The notes below the pieces were generated by a model, which saw only the letters and a list, made by a program, of their open reading frames with translations, did no database searches and had not been told where the DNA came from. From NCBI GenBank assembly GCA_963751695.1, contig CAVVVP010000003.1:806001-870000 (forward strand): 64,000 nucleotides of DNA, given 5' to 3'. The DNA comes from SZUA-22 sp963751695 (GTDB lineage: Bacteria; Bacteroidota; Ignavibacteria; Ignavibacteriales; Melioribacteraceae). Positions 1 to 7,667 of the stretch are shown piece by piece (positions within the stretch are counted from its first letter, which is position 1; every line of letters starts with the position of its first letter). The translations under genes and the position numbers were made by a program.

Positions 1-62
1 GAGATCAATAAATTGATTAGATTTGCAAATCTATGATTTATGCTGATGAAAACAAAAGTTAG

Positions 63-920
63 ATGAAAAAACTCAGATCTCATAACCAGCATTACGATGC
101 ATGGCTTCATTGGGATGTTACGAAACGGTGCAATCTTACTTGCGAATATTGTTTTGGTATGATCACTGATCCATCTATTAAAGTTAATTCAATCAAACTT
201 GACAAATTGATGGAGACATTAGATCGTTCTGGTAACACATTCCGGATCAGTTTTACAGGTGGTGAACCTACGATGGTTCCTAACTTTTTTGAGGTTTTAA
301 AGGAAGTATGTAAAAACCACTTCGTCTCTCTCAATACAAATCTGATCACGAAAGATATTTTGAAGTTTGCTGAGATTGATCCAAGTAGAATTCTTCATAT
401 TCATGCATCTCTGCATTACGATGAACTTATCAAAAAGAAATTATTAGATAGATTTGTAAACAACTTTCAAACTTTTAAAGATCGTGGATTCAATATCTAT
501 GCTGAGGCAGTTGCTTATCCGTCATTCCTAACCAGAATCGACGAGATGAAACAGATTTTTTCAGATAGAAAAATTGACTTTCAATTCGCTTCATTTTTTG
601 GAAGATATGAAGATAAAAATTATCCAGAATCTTATTCTGATTTGGAGTTGGAATTATTTAATATACCCAAAATCAACCTTGCTTTTTTTGCTCAGAAGGG
701 AAATCTCTGTAATGCCGGATTTAATGCAGCAGTTGTGTTTTCGAATGGAGATGTCTATCCCTGTCATCAAATAAAATGCAAAATTGGAAACATATATGAA
801 AATTTAAACTTAAGCGATGCTTTGGTAAGTTGCCCATCAAAAAAGTGTGGCTGTCCTCTAAATAAATATGATATTTATTTATTTGAGAAAGCCCTAAACA
901 AAGTGGGAGAACCTATTTGA
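63..920 (+). CDS. Radical SAM protein with C-terminal SPASM-like cysteine cluster
   Basis: The N-terminal CNLTCEYC (about residues 23-30) is the CxxxCxxC motif that binds the S-adenosylmethionine [4Fe-4S] cluster, and FTGGEPT (about 64-70) is the SAM-binding GGE motif. The last 70 residues hold more cysteines (CNAGF, YPCHQIKC, CPSKKCGCP) arranged like the auxiliary-cluster region of SPASM/twitch enzymes, which often act on peptides or mature other enzymes. No substrate peptide or partner gene lies next to it inside the window, and its upstream context is cut off 62 bases before the start, so the substrate is unknown. No clear Shine-Dalgarno sequence precedes the ATG. Confidence 0.85.
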   Translation: MKKLRSHNQHYDAWLHWDVTKRCNLTCEYCFGMITDPSIKVNSIKLDKLMETLDRSGNTFRISFTGGEPTMVPNFFEVLKEVCKNHFVSLNTNLITKDILKFAEIDPSRILHIHASLHYDELIKKKLLDRFVNNFQTFKDRGFNIYAEAVAYPSFLTRIDEMKQIFSDRKIDFQFASFFGRYEDKNYPESYSDLELELFNIPKINLAFFAQKGNLCNAGFNAAVVFSNGDVYPCHQIKCKIGNIYENLNLSDALVSCPSKKCGCPLNKYDIYLFEKALNKVGEPI

Positions 921-934
921 TTCCAGATTCTCCC
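905..934. terminator. Inverted repeat between convergent genes
   Basis: GGGAGAA (905-911) and TTCTCCC (928-934) form a 7-bp stem around a 16-nt loop. It overlaps the stop of the radical SAM gene and precedes the end of the opposing gene. There is no strong T-run, so terminator function is a guess from position. Confidence 0.3.
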
Positions 935-950
935 TTCCCCCAAATGTTCT

Positions 951-1520
951 TTACTCCCAGTCAAGATATTTTTCCTCTCCAAGCAATTCTTCCATTCGCC
1001 TTCTGATAATAACATCTTTATTTTTCTTTCTACTCGCTACTTTTTCTTTCAATTTCTTTATTTCCTGCTCAAGCATTTTAACTTCGTCTTCTCTCTGAAC
1101 CTCTTTAAGATCAAAAAGATTTGAAAGGTTTTTCTCAAGTTCCTTTTTAATTTTCGCTTTTTCAGATGTGGAAGCTTTCTGATACTCAATAGCTAAAGAT
1201 TCAGTCAAGATTTCATATTCAATAAGTTGCCTTTCCCTCTCTATCATTTCCTTATCATGCCCCATGTGCATATATGAGAGTTCCATTCCTTTCCATCTGA
1301 GTTCTTGCAGGTATTGTTGGTATTTTTGCACATCATACTCTTTTATTTTTTGAAGCTTCAATTTCAACTCAGAATCAATGTTTTTGAGATACTCTTGTTC
1401 ATCTTGAGTACTTAGCTCCCAATTTGGTGGTGGTGGTGGATCGGGCTCATTTTGGCCAAATATAGATTGAAAAGAAGTAAATAAAAATAAAGTAATTAAC
1501 AAATATTTTAACTGTTTCAT
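951..1520 (-). CDS. Exported coiled-coil protein of an ECF sigma factor locus
   Basis: This 189-residue protein has a signal peptide (MKQLKYLLITLFLFTSF, cleavage probably after FGQ), a proline stretch DPPPPP, and then a long charged, heptad-rich helical region up to the C-terminus. The start is placed at the ATG preceded by GGAG (spacing 5), not 11 codons upstream, because only this one gives a clean signal peptide. The charged helical mature part and the position after an ECF sigma and an anti-sigma factor recall Spy/CpxP/CnrX-like periplasmic proteins, but I see no decisive family motif. A role as periplasmic effector or sensor of the ECF system is inference. Confidence 0.7.
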   Translation of the reverse strand: MKQLKYLLITLFLFTSFQSIFGQNEPDPPPPPNWELSTQDEQEYLKNIDSELKLKLQKIKEYDVQKYQQYLQELRWKGMELSYMHMGHDKEMIERERQLIEYEILTESLAIEYQKASTSEKAKIKKELEKNLSNLFDLKEVQREDEVKMLEQEIKKLKEKVASRKKNKDVIIRRRMEELLGEEKYLDWE

Positions 1521-1533
1521 TTTATCTCCGTTT

Positions 1534-2121
1534 TTATAAAGAAGTTTCGTCAATTTTACTATTTAAACTTTTAATTCTATTCTCAATTTTATAAATATTC
1601 TTACCCCATTCGTCTTGCATTGTTTTGTAAAGGATAAATTTCTTAAAATTTTCATTTTCCATCATTGAAATGGTATTACTAATATTCTGAACTTGGTTTG
1701 TAGTTTCTTGATCATTCCAATCAAACACCTCATTGCTAATTCTATTAACAGGATTTGGTCTTTGAGAAAGAATAAGCATAACTAAAGCTGCAAGAGTTAG
1801 TGAGGAAGCAAACGCAAGTTTAGGGACAAATGTTTTGCTCTCGTTATTACTCTTCAACCATGAAAGGATATTAGAGAACAAGTGCTCATGTTTTGTCACA
1901 TTTGCGACGATTTGTTTAAACCTACTTTGTTCTAATTCTTCATGATGTGAATTATCATATTCCGAAAGAAATGAGATAGTTTCGTTAAATTTCTTATTAA
2001 TTTCATCATTATTCTTAATTTGATTCTTCCAAAAACTCATTCTGTCTGCCGGTAGATCTTCATCAAGAAAAAGCCACATATCTTTTTCAAATTCCTCAGT
2101 TAAATACTTATCATTCGGCAT
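1534..2121 (-). CDS. Probable membrane anti-sigma factor
   Basis: A cytoplasmic N-terminal region of about 105 residues (starting MPNDKYLTEEFEKDMWLFLD) is followed by one membrane helix (LAFASSLTLAALVMLILSQ) and a polar periplasmic tail of about 70 residues, the usual topology of anti-sigma factors. The start is taken at the second ATG because GAGG lies 7 nt upstream of it and only 1 nt upstream of the first. The gene overlaps the end of the ECF sigma gene by 11 bp, which suggests translational coupling. Sequence similarity to a named anti-sigma family is not obvious to me; the call rests on topology and position. Confidence 0.7.
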   Translation of the reverse strand: MPNDKYLTEEFEKDMWLFLDEDLPADRMSFWKNQIKNNDEINKKFNETISFLSEYDNSHHEELEQSRFKQIVANVTKHEHLFSNILSWLKSNNESKTFVPKLAFASSLTLAALVMLILSQRPNPVNRISNEVFDWNDQETTNQVQNISNTISMMENENFKKFILYKTMQDEWGKNIYKIENRIKSLNSKIDETSL

Positions 2122-2662
2122 TTTCATTCCTCAAAATTCTTTTTAGCTTTTTAACTGCATAATTCATATGGCTCAAAACTGTATTCAATGGTTGATTGAG
2201 CAGCTCTGATATCTCACGAAATGTTAATTCTCCATGTTGTCGTAAAAGGAAAACTTCCCTCTGTATATCAGATAGTTTTGATAAAGAATTATTTAATATT
2301 GATATTTCTTCTATGGTTTCGAATGACTTGATTATTTGATTCTGATCGGTAATTTCGACCCCATCGATGCTATTATTTATTTCACTTCTTACTTTAGATT
2401 TCCGAAATTCATCAATTGATACATTATGGGCGATTGAAAACAACCAAGAACCAAATTTTTTTTTATCTTTATATTTCTTGATATTCTTCCACATTTTTAT
2501 TGCAGTTTCTTGAAAAAGGTCCTCAGCTGTTTCAACATTTCCATTTCGACGTAACAAATAAGTGAACAGTTGTTTCTTATATAATTCTAAAAGAGAAGCA
2601 AATGCATCACTATCCCCATTTCTGCAACGCTGAATTAATACTTTTTCCAAATAGCTTACCAT
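2111..2662 (-). CDS. RNA polymerase sigma factor, ECF family
   Basis: A 183-residue sigma-70 family protein with region 2 (residues about 18-85, containing AEDLFQETAIKMWKNI and KKFGSWLFSIAHNVSIDEFR) and region 4 (about 120-178, LSDIQREVFLLRQHGELTFR then a helix-turn-helix ISELLNQPLNTVLSHM). Region 3 is absent, as in ECF factors. It is the first gene of a three-gene unit with an anti-sigma factor and an exported coiled-coil protein, so it probably responds to an envelope signal. The target promoters are unknown; autoregulation is common in this family but no motif is clear upstream. Confidence 0.93.
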   Translation of the reverse strand: MVSYLEKVLIQRCRNGDSDAFASLLELYKKQLFTYLLRRNGNVETAEDLFQETAIKMWKNIKKYKDKKKFGSWLFSIAHNVSIDEFRKSKVRSEINNSIDGVEITDQNQIIKSFETIEEISILNNSLSKLSDIQREVFLLRQHGELTFREISELLNQPLNTVLSHMNYAVKKLKRILRNENAE

Positions 2663-2730
2663 TGTTCGTTCTATTTTAATAAACGTAAAACAATCAAAAT
2701 TATTGTATTGTAGTAATTATTTTATTCTTT

Positions 2731-3384
2731 TTAGTGCTTCTCTTTACTCAGACCGGATAGTTGATTGGAATTTACAAACTTAATAACTTCTTGAGGATGC
2801 GTTTTTGAATACTCACGTAAAGCCCATCCAATTGCTTTGCGAATAAAAAATTCACTAGAATCTGTATGATGCTTAATATATTCAAACAAAATATTCTCAT
2901 TAGTCTTGGATTTGTACTTTAACTGAAAAATGATTGATGTTCTCTGTAACCACATGTTATCCGATAGGCTCCATTTTCTACTAGTGGGGATCATTAATGC
3001 TGGAAAGTTTTGAAAGTGAGAGCCGACAAGATTTGATGATATATAATCAGCAGTATCCCACCAACTTTTTGTTGTTATTAAATACTCAAAATGGTCAATA
3101 AATTGTGCATCATATTGTTTAGAATATTTATTTAAGAACTCTTGTGCAAAATACTGGTATTCTCGCTCTGGTTTATTCCAGAGCTCTGTGGAAATTTCTC
3201 GAGCCTCTAAAAGCGGGGGTAGATTTGATGTATTTAAAAGATCTTTTGTTATTTCTTTTCTTAAAGGTGAAGAGATACCAAGGTATTCAAACTTATCCCT
3301 CATATACTTTTTCATTTTAGCTGCGTATAAGGGATTAGAATTTCTTATAAATCGCATCTCTAATTCCTTAATATAATTTTTCAT
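2731..3384 (-). CDS. DNA alkylation repair protein, AlkD-like glycosylase
   Basis: A 217-residue all-helical HEAT-like-repeat protein of the AlkC/AlkD family, which excises alkylated bases such as 3- and 7-methylpurines. The family active-site region is visible as SWWDTADYISSNLVG, carrying the Trp and Asp used by AlkD, and FIRKAIGWALREYSK matches the conserved C-terminal repeat. The start follows AAAGGAGG with a 5-nt spacer; an ATG 8 codons upstream lies before this ribosome site and is unlikely. It lies 68 bp upstream of the ECF sigma gene in the same direction, perhaps as a separate unit. Confidence 0.9.
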   Translation of the reverse strand: MKNYIKELEMRFIRNSNPLYAAKMKKYMRDKFEYLGISSPLRKEITKDLLNTSNLPPLLEAREISTELWNKPEREYQYFAQEFLNKYSKQYDAQFIDHFEYLITTKSWWDTADYISSNLVGSHFQNFPALMIPTSRKWSLSDNMWLQRTSIIFQLKYKSKTNENILFEYIKHHTDSSEFFIRKAIGWALREYSKTHPQEVIKFVNSNQLSGLSKEKH

Positions 3385-3455
3385 AGCATCCTCCTTTCTA
3401 GAGGACAATATAAATCATTATCGAGAATTTTGTATGAGATATTGAATAGTAAGAT

Positions 3456-3484
3456 GGTGGATACCATTATTTCAGGTATCCACC
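3456..3484 (-). terminator. Strong hairpin after the ammonium operon
   Basis: GGTGGATACC (3456-3465) and GGTATCCACC (3475-3484) form a perfect 10-bp stem with a 9-nt loop, 20 nt beyond the stop of the porin gene. There is no U-run after the stem on the minus strand, so it may be an intrinsic terminator of weak type or a stabilising 3' end. Confidence 0.5.
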
Positions 3485-3503
3485 GGAGCAGATAAGGAGC
3501 TTG

Positions 3504-4217
3504 CTATAAACTTATTCCAAAAACATATTGTGCTTTGTCTTGATCTGGATTTATTATATATGATCCAAATACTGGAAGTAAAAAATCATCTGTTATTTTA
3601 ATCTTTTTTGAAGCAGTTATACCTACATTTACAAAAGCAAACTTATCGTTGCCATAGTACATATTATCTCCACCAGGACTTGCACCCAAGAAAACATCAA
3701 ATCCAACATCTGTGATAGTTGTGGAGTATCCTAATTCAAAATAAGAACTGTTATCAGGGTCATTATATACGTTGAAATATGCTGAAAGATATAGTGGCAA
3801 TGACTCAGGTAATGAAAAAGTTGCACCAAGCTCTACTATATGAGCTCCTTTTCCATCACCATCGAAATCACCAAATCTTCCACCAGCATTTGGGAAATAG
3901 TAATCAGTAGCTACAAAACCGAGGGAGGAACTACCAATTTCAAACGTATATCCCAGATAGAAATCTAGTTCGTCAGCAGGTAATGAGCTTGCATCTCGTC
4001 CTAATTGATAAGCACCCCAGAATCCTACTTCAAATCCACCAGTTACGAAATTAATTGTAGGTTGAATACTTGGAGATTGTCCAAAATCAGTTCCTCTCCA
4101 AACATATCTACTTACAAAGTCAGCTCCGAGATCAAGCTGAGCTAGTGAAGTTGAGAGAGTTACAAATAGTAAGACTAAAGTTAATATCATAAACATTTTA
4201 TTCTTAATATTTTTCAT
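3504..4217 (-). CDS. TorF/Gcw_chp family putative outer-membrane porin
   Basis: A 237-residue protein with a signal peptide (about residues 1-26, cleavage after SLAQ), followed by LDLGADFVSRYVWRGTDFGQSP, the N-terminal hallmark of the Gcw_chp/TorF porin-like family, and alternating hydrophobic residues typical of beta strands. The protein ends in a hydrophobic strand (QYVFGISL), usual for outer-membrane barrels. Family members are often found beside PII and ammonium transporter genes, as here (29 bp after amtB), so a role in letting nitrogen compounds across the outer membrane is plausible but inferred. Confidence 0.8.
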   Translation of the reverse strand: MKNIKNKMFMILTLVLLFVTLSTSLAQLDLGADFVSRYVWRGTDFGQSPSIQPTINFVTGGFEVGFWGAYQLGRDASSLPADELDFYLGYTFEIGSSSLGFVATDYYFPNAGGRFGDFDGDGKGAHIVELGATFSLPESLPLYLSAYFNVYNDPDNSSYFELGYSTTITDVGFDVFLGASPGGDNMYYGNDKFAFVNVGITASKKIKITDDFLLPVFGSYIINPDQDKAQYVFGISL

Positions 4218-4246
4218 TTCTATTCCTTACTGTTCTTTAAGATTAA

Positions 4247-5497
4247 TTAAGATACTTTTTCAAATTCTGGATATGCTTCCATAGAGTGTTCTCCAATATC
4301 GAGACCTTCATATTCTTCTTCATTTGATACCCTCAATCCCATTGTTGATTTTAGGATGAACCAAAGTATTCCAGTAAATGGAACTATAAAAGCTGCGACG
4401 GATACTACACCAATAAATTGATACCATAACTGGGATAAACCGGCTTTGTCGCCCCAGATTCCAACAGCTAGAGTTCCAAAAATTCCACAAACTAAATGAA
4501 CCGACATTGCACCAACTGGATCATCCAGTTTTAATTTATCGAACATTATTACAGCAAATACGACAATTATTCCAGCAATAAATCCAATAATTATTGATTC
4601 CATTGGAGACATGAGGTCGGCTCCTGCTGTTATTCCAACTAGACCAGCAAGAATTCCGTTTAATGTCATTGTTAAATCCGGTTTTTTGAGAAAGGTCCAT
4701 GACGCGAACATTGCACCTATAGCACCGGCACTTGCGGCTAAGGAAGTTGTTACTAGCACCAGGGAAACTAATCCTGGGTCTGCTGAAAGAACTGATCCAC
4801 CGTTGAAACCAAACCAACCCAGCCAGAGCAAGAATACACCGATTACTGCTAATGGAATTGAATGACCGGGTATTGGATGAATTTTTCCTTTAACATATTT
4901 TCCAACTCTTGGACCTAAAAAGATAACACCAGTCAATGCTCCCCATCCACCAACAGAATGAACAAGCGTAGAACCGGCAAAATCATAGAATCCTAATGCG
5001 TCAAGAAATCCACCGCCCCATTTCCACATTCCAGTAATTGGGTATGCAATCGCTACAAAAATTGTAGAAAAAACTAGAAATGAAGAAAGCTTTATTCTTT
5101 CTGCCACGGCTCCGGAGACAATTGTTGCAGCTGTAGCTGCAAACATACCCTGGAAAAGGAAATCGGTCCAGTATGTATAACCTATGTTATATGCACTAGT
5201 AATGCCATCTGCACCAGCATCTATTCCCAATCCGGCGAATCCAAAGAATCCACCACTAAATGCTTCTCCTGGGTACATTAAATTAAAACCTACAAATGTA
5301 TAGGTTATTAATCCAATACCTGGAATAACAGAGTTTTTAAAAAGTATATTCAGTGTATTTTTAGCTTGGGTTAATCCAGCTTCGAGAGTTGCAAATCCTA
5401 GATGCATGATAAAAACAAGCGCTGTTGCCATCATCATCCACAGATTGTTAACCGTAAATAAGTTATTTGTAATATCATTTATTGCTTGATTTTCCAT
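4247..5497 (-). CDS. amtB: Ammonium transporter Amt
   Basis: A 416-residue protein with about eleven membrane helices. It has the conserved Amt features: the FQGMFAATAATIVSGAVAER segment, the first pore histidine in TLVHSVGGW, and the second in GAMSVHLVCGIFGTLAVGIW. It moves ammonium/ammonia across the inner membrane as a trimer. It lies 30 bp after the PII gene, the classical glnK-amtB pairing in which PII plugs the channel when nitrogen is plentiful, and before a porin-like gene. Confidence 0.96.
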   Translation of the reverse strand: MENQAINDITNNLFTVNNLWMMMATALVFIMHLGFATLEAGLTQAKNTLNILFKNSVIPGIGLITYTFVGFNLMYPGEAFSGGFFGFAGLGIDAGADGITSAYNIGYTYWTDFLFQGMFAATAATIVSGAVAERIKLSSFLVFSTIFVAIAYPITGMWKWGGGFLDALGFYDFAGSTLVHSVGGWGALTGVIFLGPRVGKYVKGKIHPIPGHSIPLAVIGVFLLWLGWFGFNGGSVLSADPGLVSLVLVTTSLAASAGAIGAMFASWTFLKKPDLTMTLNGILAGLVGITAGADLMSPMESIIIGFIAGIIVVFAVIMFDKLKLDDPVGAMSVHLVCGIFGTLAVGIWGDKAGLSQLWYQFIGVVSVAAFIVPFTGILWFILKSTMGLRVSNEEEYEGLDIGEHSMEAYPEFEKVS

Positions 5498-5527
5498 TTT
5501 TACCTCTTAGTTTAATTTCCTTTAACT

Positions 5528-5866
5528 TTATAGCGCTTCTTTTCCGGATTCGCCTGTTCTAATTCTAATTACATCTTCTATTGGTGAGATGAATATTTTT
5601 CCGTCTCCTATTTCACCTGTTTTACATGTGTTCATAATAACTGAAACAGCTTTTTCACATTTTTCTGATGCACAGACTATTTCAATCTTAACTTTGGGTA
5701 CAAACTCAAGATTATATTCTGATCCTCTATATATCTCAGTATGACCCTTTTGTCTTCCATAACCCCTTACTTCGGTTAATGTTAATCCTGAAAAGCCTTC
5801 TTCCTGAAGGGCTTCTCGAAGCTCTTCAATCATGTGTGGTCTTATTATTGACTCGATTTTTTTCAT
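5528..5866 (-). CDS. glnK: Nitrogen regulatory protein PII
   Basis: A 112-residue PII protein. The T-loop GRQKGHTEIYRGSEYNLEFVPK carries Tyr51, the residue uridylylated in enterobacteria, and the C-terminal VIRIRTGE signature and the ATP-binding TGEIGDGKIF are intact. PII senses 2-oxoglutarate, ATP and ADP and controls Amt and other targets. GGAGG precedes the ATG with a 5-nt spacer. It leads a three-gene nitrogen operon; a CRP-type palindrome lies 141 bp upstream of the start codon. Confidence 0.96.
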   Translation of the reverse strand: MKKIESIIRPHMIEELREALQEEGFSGLTLTEVRGYGRQKGHTEIYRGSEYNLEFVPKVKIEIVCASEKCEKAVSVIMNTCKTGEIGDGKIFISPIEDVIRIRTGESGKEAL

Positions 5867-6006
5867 TTACACCTCCGTTTTGTTAGCTAAATATATATGG
5901 TAAATTACAAATACAGACTAATTATATAAGTTATATATGTAAATATACATAATTAAAAAAGCTTTATACAAGCAAAAACCTAATAAATATAATTTGGCCT
6001 TGGAGA

Positions 6007-6024
6007 TTGTGATGGAAATCACAA
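6007..6024 (-). promoter_or_regulatory. CRP/FNR-type operator upstream of the PII-amt operon
   Basis: TTGTGATGGAAATCACAA has perfect 7-bp arms around 4 bp and matches the CRP consensus TGTGA-N6-TCACA. It lies between the end of the MFS gene (65 bp away) and the PII start (141 bp). It is not followed by T's on either strand, so it looks like a protein site and not a terminator. Which CRP/FNR family protein would bind is unknown. Confidence 0.5.
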
Positions 6025-6088
6025 ATTGGTTGATTTTTCTAAAGTATTCTGGAGATAGTAGTTTAATGACAGAGAAGCAAATTCTAGT

Positions 6089-7246
6089 TTATTCTGAGGG
6101 TATTCTTAAAATAAAAGGAATTGCCAGTATTCCAATTATTGCCGTAATAATATAAGCTGTTTCTAATCCAAAAAGATCACCTAAGCTTCCGATTATCAGT
6201 AAAGCTAAGGCACTCACCAAAAAATTAATAGTCATAAAAACTCCATTTATTAAAGCGGGATGCTCTGTATCGATCGAATTCACCTCAGCTAACAAAACTG
6301 GAGTTGCAGCGAACATTATAAAACCAATTAATATCAGGAGTGGAAAAACGAAAAGGGTTTCATTTATAAGCAAAAAGATTATCATTAATATGGGAGTTGA
6401 AATTCCCATTACAAGTAAAGTGGTTTTTCTGCCAATTCGGTCTGAGATTGTTCCTGAAAACAAAGTTCCAGCTGCACCGGAAAATTGGACAACAGATAAA
6501 GCAATTCCACCAAACCATAGAGTTTCGCCTTTGGTAGTTAAAAAAATTGGCAAAAAAGTAGTTAGCGATCCCTTTACAAGGGAGGTAAAGAAGAAAATGC
6601 CACTGATGATTGCAAAGATTCCAATATGTGTTTTAACAGCTTCAAGAGCACCAGTCTCCTTTTGCTTGTTCTTGAATGCATCTGAGATTGGAATTTTTCT
6701 AAATCTAAAAAAGAGTAAAGCTGAGGCAATTAGTCCGAAAGGGAGCAATCTATAAGTGCCCTCCAATCCCCATAAGGAAACGGCACCAAGAATATAGAGT
6801 GGCCCTAGACTTCTAGCAATTTCACCACCAAGCATATAGAAACTCATCCCTTTTCCAATTCTGTTTCCTGAGACTTTCTTAATCATAACCGGAGAAGGAA
6901 CATGGAAAAGTGAAATACCTATTCCAGATGTTAGTAATAAGATAATTAAAACGACGACATATGGGGCTATCCCAATTAAACTCATGCAAATCACTGTGAT
7001 AGCCGGAGCAACAATTAGAAGATATCGGATTGGAAGTTTATCAGTAGCATATCCAACCAATGGATTGAGAAGTGACGGAAGTCTTTGAACGATTGTTAAA
7101 AAGCTTGCAAAGGATAAAAAAATTGAAAATTTTTCAATTAAAAGGGGTAAAAGCGGGGCTAAAAAAGATGAATAAACATCGTGGATAAAGTGAGCAATGG
7201 AAATTGTTATTACGTTTCCAGTTTGAAATTTATTTTTATCCTTCAT
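6089..7246 (-). CDS. MFS transporter related to fosmidomycin resistance (Fsr) type
   Basis: A 385-residue protein with about twelve hydrophobic helices. IAHFIHDVYSSFLAPLLPLL at the start, GIGISLFHVPSPVMIKKVSG and MSFYMLGGEIARSLGPL in the middle, and SDRIGRKTTLLVMG between later helices fit the Fsr-like branch of the major facilitator superfamily, which are drug or metabolite exporters. Its substrate cannot be read from the sequence. No Shine-Dalgarno sequence is evident. Neighbours give no functional hint. Confidence 0.85.
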   Translation of the reverse strand: MKDKNKFQTGNVITISIAHFIHDVYSSFLAPLLPLLIEKFSIFLSFASFLTIVQRLPSLLNPLVGYATDKLPIRYLLIVAPAITVICMSLIGIAPYVVVLIILLLTSGIGISLFHVPSPVMIKKVSGNRIGKGMSFYMLGGEIARSLGPLYILGAVSLWGLEGTYRLLPFGLIASALLFFRFRKIPISDAFKNKQKETGALEAVKTHIGIFAIISGIFFFTSLVKGSLTTFLPIFLTTKGETLWFGGIALSVVQFSGAAGTLFSGTISDRIGRKTTLLVMGISTPILMIIFLLINETLFVFPLLILIGFIMFAATPVLLAEVNSIDTEHPALINGVFMTINFLVSALALLIIGSLGDLFGLETAYIITAIIGILAIPFILRIPSE

Positions 7247-7667
7247 TTATCAAATTTGGTTTCATCTGGTAAAAAATCCTATTAACTAAATATAGAATGC
7301 AAATTTAATAATTTTTGTGGGGAATTTGTAATATAAAGATCTATCCCACTCGGGTTCTGAATGGGCTAGATCTTGAATTGGGAGTTTGCTATACAAATCT
7401 CCCGGTAACTGTTTTGGGGGATAGTTTTCTGAAGGAAAATAGGAGTATCAGAAAATGGTATATTTGACAGCAAAGTGGAATTACAATCATTGTGCCACAA
7501 AACGGAGAGGATCTATAAAACGCTATAATCATTTGAAATATAATAAATTAGCTTGGAAAGCTGGGGATAATGGGATAAAAAGTCAATTATTTTATTCTGT
7601 CAAGTAGTTTAACATAAGTTAAAAAAATTAACTCGAGCTTAATGCTTTTTTATATTAATCGTATTAA
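7247..7667. other. 421-bp intergenic stretch with tandem hairpins and a doubtful small ORF
   Basis: Three neighbouring stem-loops are visible: AAGATCTATCCCA (7336-7348) with TGGGCTAGATCTT (7362-7374), one mismatch in 13; GGGAGTTTG (7380-7388) with CAAATCTCCC (7394-7403), one bulge; and a TTTTC/GAAAA stem around 7430. On the plus strand AGGAG (7441-7445) precedes an ATG at 7455 that opens a 50-codon basic ORF ending at 7607, with no recognisable similarity. The stretch may hold the 3' end of the peptidase mRNA, the MFS promoter, a small RNA or a decayed repeat; nothing here decides. Confidence 0.35.

Noticed and set aside
4536..4865. Open frames on both strands inside amtB
   Set aside because: They are alternative frames of a conserved membrane protein and have low-complexity or improbable composition.
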